Source: Adiantum capillus-veneris
Lineage: Eukaryota; Streptophyta; Polypodiopsida; Polypodiales; Pteridaceae
DNA length: 64,000 nucleotides
Direction: 5' to 3'
Assembly (NCBI GenBank): GCA_014529385.2
Contig: CM043950.1
Coordinates: 81,066,343-81,130,342 of the forward strand
Shown: positions 59,583-64,000 of the stretch, piece after piece
Position numbering within the stretch: the stretch's first letter is position 1
How the letters are laid out: each line of letters opens with the position of its first letter
The notes under the pieces: model-generated
What the model was told of the DNA's origin: nothing
The model's database searches: none
Seen by the model: only the letters and a program-made list of their open reading frames with translations
Program-made: the position numbers and the translations under genes

Positions 59583-60234
59583 CTAAAATCCATCCTCATT
59601 TGCACTCATTTGCACTCTAGATGTTAAGAGAGTATGGCTCGAATCCTCTACTGTAGTCTCCGTCAATGCTCTCTCCTCAATCGTGGCCGTCTGGATCTCC
59701 GTAGCTCCAGTGCTCAATCGATGAGAGTGCGGGTAGTGGTCGAATGAGTGTGGGCCGAGCTCTGCACTGATGGCTGATCCTCTGGCTGTCCCATATCTAG
59801 TGAAAAGAAACCTGTAATCAGTCTCTGGGACTGTCTCTCTCTCTCCCCCCCATAAAGTGTCTCTATATCTCTGTAACTCAAGTAGATATAGCCCAAAACA
59901 TCTCTCATTCTCATAACTCACGACCCTAGAGAAAGGACCGAAACCCTCTCTGAATAAGTAGTGGAAAAGGCCCCGTATCTCATAGTACACTGTGCAATGA
60001 CATATGTAATGTAGCTCTGTCTCTGGCTCTAGCTGGCATAAGCAGCATATCTTGCTGTCTTCTGGTATTCCTTTGAATCTACTAGTCTCAATCTCCAGCT
60101 GATGTGAGGATGTGCATATCTGACCAATGGCACACCGCAAACCATGAGACACGTCCATGTAGCTGGGTCGAATCATAAACCCATCTCCTGTGAGGTGAAG
60201 AAGATGCTTGTCACAAACGGGAGCGCATAACAAT
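59583..60234 (-). pseudogene. LINE ORF2 C-terminal, zinc-binding domain
   Basis: The minus strand is open from 60245 to 59583. 'SSHQLEIETSRFKGIP' followed by 'ICCLCQLEPETELHYICHC' is the CCHC zinc-binding region found after the RT domain in many LINEs. A Ser/Thr/Glu-rich tail follows. It belongs to the RT at 62186-63971: if the intervening insert is removed, 'MAFYREHC' runs on into this segment (one base out of frame). Confidence 0.8.
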
Positions 60235-60344
60235 ATAAAATACATTCAGATAAATAGGATTTCACTTATTACTATAGCCAAAGGATATAGAGAGAAATAA
60301 ATAGAGAGAGAGATAGAGAGTGAGAAGATCTACACAGTACTGGG

Positions 60345-61704
60345 GACCAGAAGATGGGCCGGTCCCCCCGTAATAGTATCTTTATTACTGAGGAGAAGTC
60401 TATACAAGCACTTGAACCGAACGTATTACCACGTTCGTTCTAGAATAAGACTTCATGGTTCCCGAAAGCCTCAGCTTCCGATTCCTATGGCAAAACCCTA
60501 TTCCAAGGAACTTCCGTTCCTTATTCCAATTCCTCGAGAATCAAGGTTCTCACCTTCCAGACTCAAGGCATGGCATCCCTGCAACTCTTTTCCAACTCTC
60601 TTTCTAGAGTCCTCTTCCCGCAGAACAACTCTGCTTTCCCGGACACGAAGTCCTTACTTGGGAATCCCAACTTCCGGATCACAACTTGAGAGACTACCTC
60701 TCTCCGATCCGTGGATCTACTTCCCAAACTCGGGTACGAAACCCCTGGGCTGATCTGGCTCTAGTTCCTCAAAGCGCTTTTCTCCTGCAGAGGCTCATAC
60801 CTTCCTCTTCTCCTACTCCCTCACTAAGAGGAAGTACACCTGCAAACAAATACTCAGAGTTCATAACATGAAAATCGTTACCTTCAAAGTCTCGACGCTC
60901 GAAACACAACTCCATTCTCGAAAATCAATTCCTCGGAAGAGATCTCTCCATAGAAAATCCTCTCTTCCAATCCTACACACAAAAGAGGTGTGTTCTCGGG
61001 TTCCTTCTCGTAAATCAGCCCCATCTACGACGTTTATGGGCTGAAAACAGAGAAAAACAGCAACTTGTTGCGATGGAAACACGCTTCGTAGGCACTTCTT
61101 CGCGAGGGAACTCGCGCACTGGGTCTTGGCGACATCTGGTACACTTGGGGCAGCCATGGGCATCACCGGCAACGTCTTCTTTGCGGCTGAAATTTGCAGC
61201 AGCACCTCCTCCTTTCAAAGATTGGTCCTCCTCCTGAGTAAGGGCATGTGATGCTTTTATAGCTCCTAGCCACAGGCAAGAATAGCTGCTCACGTAGAGA
61301 TCGCGGCCGTTTTTTTTTGTTTTTTTTTTTCAAAATTTTTTTTTTTTTTCGCTGCTCTGCTAGAAAAAGAGAGAGAAAACGATGGCTGATCTGTTGCCTT
61401 ATTTATAAGATGGCTGCCCACTTATTAAGTGGGCGGCCAGCGTATTTTAAAAATAGTCTAAACCTGCCCAAAAACTCAATAAAACCTTATAAGTTAAAAA
61501 CAATGCTTTCACAGCACTTCCCAGGCGTCCCTGGATGCAATCACATGCACAGTTGCAATGCAGACATAGACTTCCTCGCGAGAAAGCATCTGCTTTCCCG
61601 AAAAGCAATCTCGCTTTCTCAGAAAGCAACTGTTTTTCCTCAAAGTTTCCTCTGAACCCATCTTCATTCAAGTGCTTGCTTTTTCCTTGTGCATAATTCT
61701 AACA
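60345..61704 (-). repeat. LTR-like segment, minus strand (long, about 1.3 kb)
   Basis: It starts TGTTAGAATTATGC (61704 downward), a common LTR opening. It has a TATAAAAG box near 61255 and an AATAAAG signal near 60380, all in the same orientation. The end is not fixed. Conflicting short frames on both strands (60412-60753 and 60861-61293) are not thought to be genes. T-rich tracts lie at 61310-61345. Confidence 0.35.
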
Positions 61705-61734
61705 CAGTTCGGAATTTCGTCCCGACTATGGATA

Positions 61735-62035
61735 TTCCCTTTCCAATGCACCCGTCACCCACCTTGTGACGCATCAGGAATACCCATCACCTAGTCCTTT
61801 CCTACCGAACTTACGGTACAATCTCCTTCACGATGCACTATGTCACCCATCCTATTGACACATCAGAGATGTCCGTTCCCGGATGGTCGGATACTTCTTT
61901 CCGATGCTCCCTGTCACCCATCTGATGTGACGCATCAGAAGTACCCGTTCTTGGTGGCCTTACAGATATTCCCGTTCTCAGTGTTCCCGTCATTACTTTG
62001 AATGACGCACTAGGAATACTCTGTACTCGGATGTC
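61735..62035. repeat. Four hairpin-bearing repeat units
   Basis: Units of about 80-90 bp, each with 'GTCACCCA...GTGAC'-type inverted repeats followed by 'CATCAG' and 'TACCCGTTC'. Copies are diverged. Confidence 0.65.
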
Positions 62036-62039
62036 TCCA

Positions 62040-62160
62040 GTGAGAAAAGCCCTCTCACTTAAAATTCCAATAATTCATTTAGAATTATTTTTCCTTGGTG
62101 TTCCAAGCGAGAAAACCCTCACTTATAAATCCAATAATTCATTTAGAATTATTTTTCTGT
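62040..62160. repeat. Tandem duplication with AATAATTC...GAATTATT palindrome
   Basis: 'CCAATAATTCATTTAGAATT' occurs twice about 60 bp apart, preceded each time by 'GAGAAAA' and 'CCCTC'-like text. Confidence 0.8.
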
Positions 62161-62185
62161 AAGATAAAGCCAATTTAGCAACAAT

Positions 62186-63971
62186 GCTCTCTATAGAAAG
62201 CCATCTTCGTGTCCAACTCCTGTGGGGGCTCTATCCATGTCCTCTTGGTATCCAGTTGGATCAAGTCCTGACAAATGAGTCTAGTAGTCTCCACCAGTGT
62301 AAGAGACATCGAGGGTGCCTGAAGAGAGTACTGGAAAGGGGGCAACCTGTCCATGGTGAAGCCATGCATCTGAAACCATGATGTCATTTGTGCATACCAG
62401 CATGAAGTGTCCCCCTCAAGAGCTAACTGTCTGGAAGACTCAAGGGCCAATCTAGCGTATCTGTCTCTAGTAGTATCCAACAAGCTGTACACAAAGGAGA
62501 CTGATCTGGTAAGCGCCTCAATCTCCATAGGAGGGTAGCTAGCTTTGCTCGAATGATAGAGTGGGGTACGGAGGCCTTGGATCTTATCAATTGAGAGATC
62601 ATAGATACCAAGGGCTTCTCCATACGTCTCCAACCATCCTCGCCTATAGAAGGTCCCCATATCTGCACCCCATACAACATAGCTGAGGCTACTAAAGTAT
62701 CAAAGAGCCATAACTTTGTCCAAGGTTCCTGGAACTAAACCTGCGAACACATCCTCTCCAAGCCTCCCACGGTTGCAAAAGCTCTAGTCATTCTAGTCTT
62801 TGCTGCTCTCCCCAAAGAAAACCTCGGCCCAGTGAAGACAACCCCAAGGTAAGTGTATGCATCTGTATACTCTACAATCTCCTGACTATATGTGAAAGTC
62901 GATGTTGATCTCCTGATCCACTGTGGTGTGGTGTTAAACACCATAACCTTGGTTTTACCAAGGTTTACAGACAATCCACTATCCTCTGCAAAACTGTGTA
63001 ATGCATCCAACTGTCGTTGCATACCCTCTTGTGAGTCAGAGATCAACACAATATCATCAGCATATAACAACAATGGGATCCACGTCCCTGCCAGCTGGGC
63101 ACCTCTATCACCCTCTCTGTCAATGTAATCAGACACCTCTATCACCCTCTCTGTCAATGTAATCAGACACCTCATCAACATACATACCAAATAGAGTAGG
63201 AGACAATGGGCAACCTTCTATCACCCCAATGCTGGAGTGAACTAAATCAGATATCCCCTCCGGAGTGCGTACATGTCCCATCACTGATTTGTATAGAGCC
63301 ATAATCCCCCAAATCAACACTATGGGCACCCCCATCTCCTACAGTTTGCGCATCAATCGAGCTCTCGGTACCATGTCAAATGCTTTGCGGAAATCCACAA
63401 AGCTACAATAAATTCGTCTCCCATGTGACCTGCCCTCCTCAATGATGACTCTGAGTGTCAGAATATGATCAAGAGTGGAGAAACCCATCCTAAAACCGGC
63501 CTAGCCCTTTGCTCATACACCCTCACCCTCTGCCCAATTACTCAACTGCTGCTCAAGAATGGATGCATACAACCGTGCCAATGTGTGCCCAACCATAATA
63601 GTGCGGTAATTCCCAGGCTCTGTAGGATCGCCTGCTTTGAAGATAAGCACAATAGTAGACAACCTCCAAGTCTCAGGTAACCCCTCACACATAGCACGAT
63701 TGAACAACACTGCAAGAACCTCTACCAGCATATCTCTAGCATGTATAAAGTGCTCTGCTACTAGACCGTCATGATCATATGCCCAGCTGGTCCTCATCCT
63801 GTCAATGGCTCTCTTTACCATGGTAAAGAAGGTGCTGGTAGGTGGGCATGGCTCTGTAGGATCTGGAAGGGAGTCCTGTCCAAGAACCGTATCATACTGG
63901 CCCCACACATCAGGAGAAGTAATCACTGGGGGAGGGGAGTGGTCGTGAAAGAATCGCCATGCCTCTCCTGA
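62186..63971 (-). pseudogene. LINE ORF2 reverse transcriptase, frame-broken; continues past the window edge
   Basis: From high to low coordinates on the minus strand: 'LFNRAMCEGLPETWRLSTIV', 'FKAGDPTEPGNYRTI', 'AGFRMGFSTLDHILTLRVII', 'YCSFVDFRKAFD' (first catalytic Asp), 'GVIEGCPLSPTLFGMYVDEV', 'PLLLYADDIVLISDS' (YADD codons at about 63053-63064) and 'LSVNLGKTKVMVF'. Then thumb-like text follows to 'AFYREHC'. This is a complete RT palm of a non-LTR retrotransposon; I do not assign a clade. At least four frame changes or stops occur. A 35-bp tandem duplication near 63103-63172 repeats 'SDYIDREGDRG'. The endonuclease would lie beyond 64000. Confidence 0.9.
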
Positions 63972-63974
63972 GTC

Positions 63975-64000
63975 TCAGAGAGAGAGAGAGAGAGAGAGAG
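63975..64000. repeat. (GA)n microsatellite at the window edge
   Basis: Pure GA to the last base; the true length is unknown. Confidence 0.9.

Larger units (their letters stand above)
60235..62179. mobile_element. 1.9-kb insertion in the LINE, flanked by AACAAT
   Basis: AACAAT occurs at 60229-60234 and 62180-62185, exactly where LINE coding sense breaks off and resumes, so it is the likely target duplication. The insert holds an LTR-like stretch (minus strand), four small hairpin repeats and an AT-rich duplication. Its termini are not TG...CA or clear inverted repeats, so the type of element is unresolved. Confidence 0.55.

Noticed and set aside
60412-61293. Host genes on either strand in the LINE insert
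   Set aside because: Overlapping short frames in opposite directions, no family motifs, and TATA and polyA signals that fit an LTR better.

Overview
The window is repeat-dominated nuclear DNA from a large plant genome. Spliceosomal introns, Ty1/copia and Ty3/gypsy-like retrotransposon remains, a non-LTR (LINE) element, microsatellites and a plant-type DUF7869-like protein all point that way. A fern or other non-seed land plant is my guess, but the sequence does not prove it. I see no ordinary housekeeping gene, rRNA or intact tRNA.

Layout. 1-9224: decayed DNA with a Ty3/gypsy-like gag remnant (about 6820-8772). 9230-45053: one Ty1/copia retrotransposon with 321/320-bp LTRs, a GGAAA target duplication, a tRNA-Met-type primer site and decayed gag-PR-INT-RT-RH. 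Its RT gene is split by a second, about 30.6-kb element (12891-43522). 45059-52830: AT-rich tandem repeat and a second, broken copia element that itself contains a 2.1-kb repeat-rich insertion. 52830-58700: mostly non-genic, with a minus-strand gypsy-type gag, its primer site, a tRNA-like (SINE-like) head and short tandem repeats. 58700-64000: a minus-strand LINE whose ORF2 is cut by a 1.9-kb LTR-bearing insertion.

The main object is the 30.6-kb nested element. It has 15-bp perfect terminal inverted repeats (AGACCATATTAGGTA) and a TTAT (4-5 bp) target duplication. Removing it restores the copia RT reading frame, so the boundaries are base-precise. It carries: (1) a plus-strand DUF7869-like protein with an RNase-H-like candidate transposase core (40005-43231); (2) a minus-strand, three-exon gene (29180-23379) whose exons resemble a ParB/DGQHR-type domain, a degenerate beta-class DNA amino-methyltransferase fold and a SET histone-methyltransferase domain; (3) two minus-strand FCP1/NIF-like HAD proteins (22735-21541 and 16396-15629) in which the second acidic residue of the catalytic DxD is Asn or Glu; (4) long arrays of a 'CCACCACTTGTCCAAGCT' motif, confined to the element and pointing outward on both sides of the FCP1-like gene, with a roughly 438-bp higher-order repeat on the right.

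Inference: this looks like a giant, cargo-carrying DNA transposon with chromatin-directed cargo. The ParB-like, methyltransferase-like, SET and phosphatase-like proteins could act on the motif arrays or on the element's own chromatin; nothing in the sequence proves that. Every cargo gene carries one-base shifts, several of them in homopolymers. Either the copy is decaying or the assembly has homopolymer errors; the sequence alone does not decide which.
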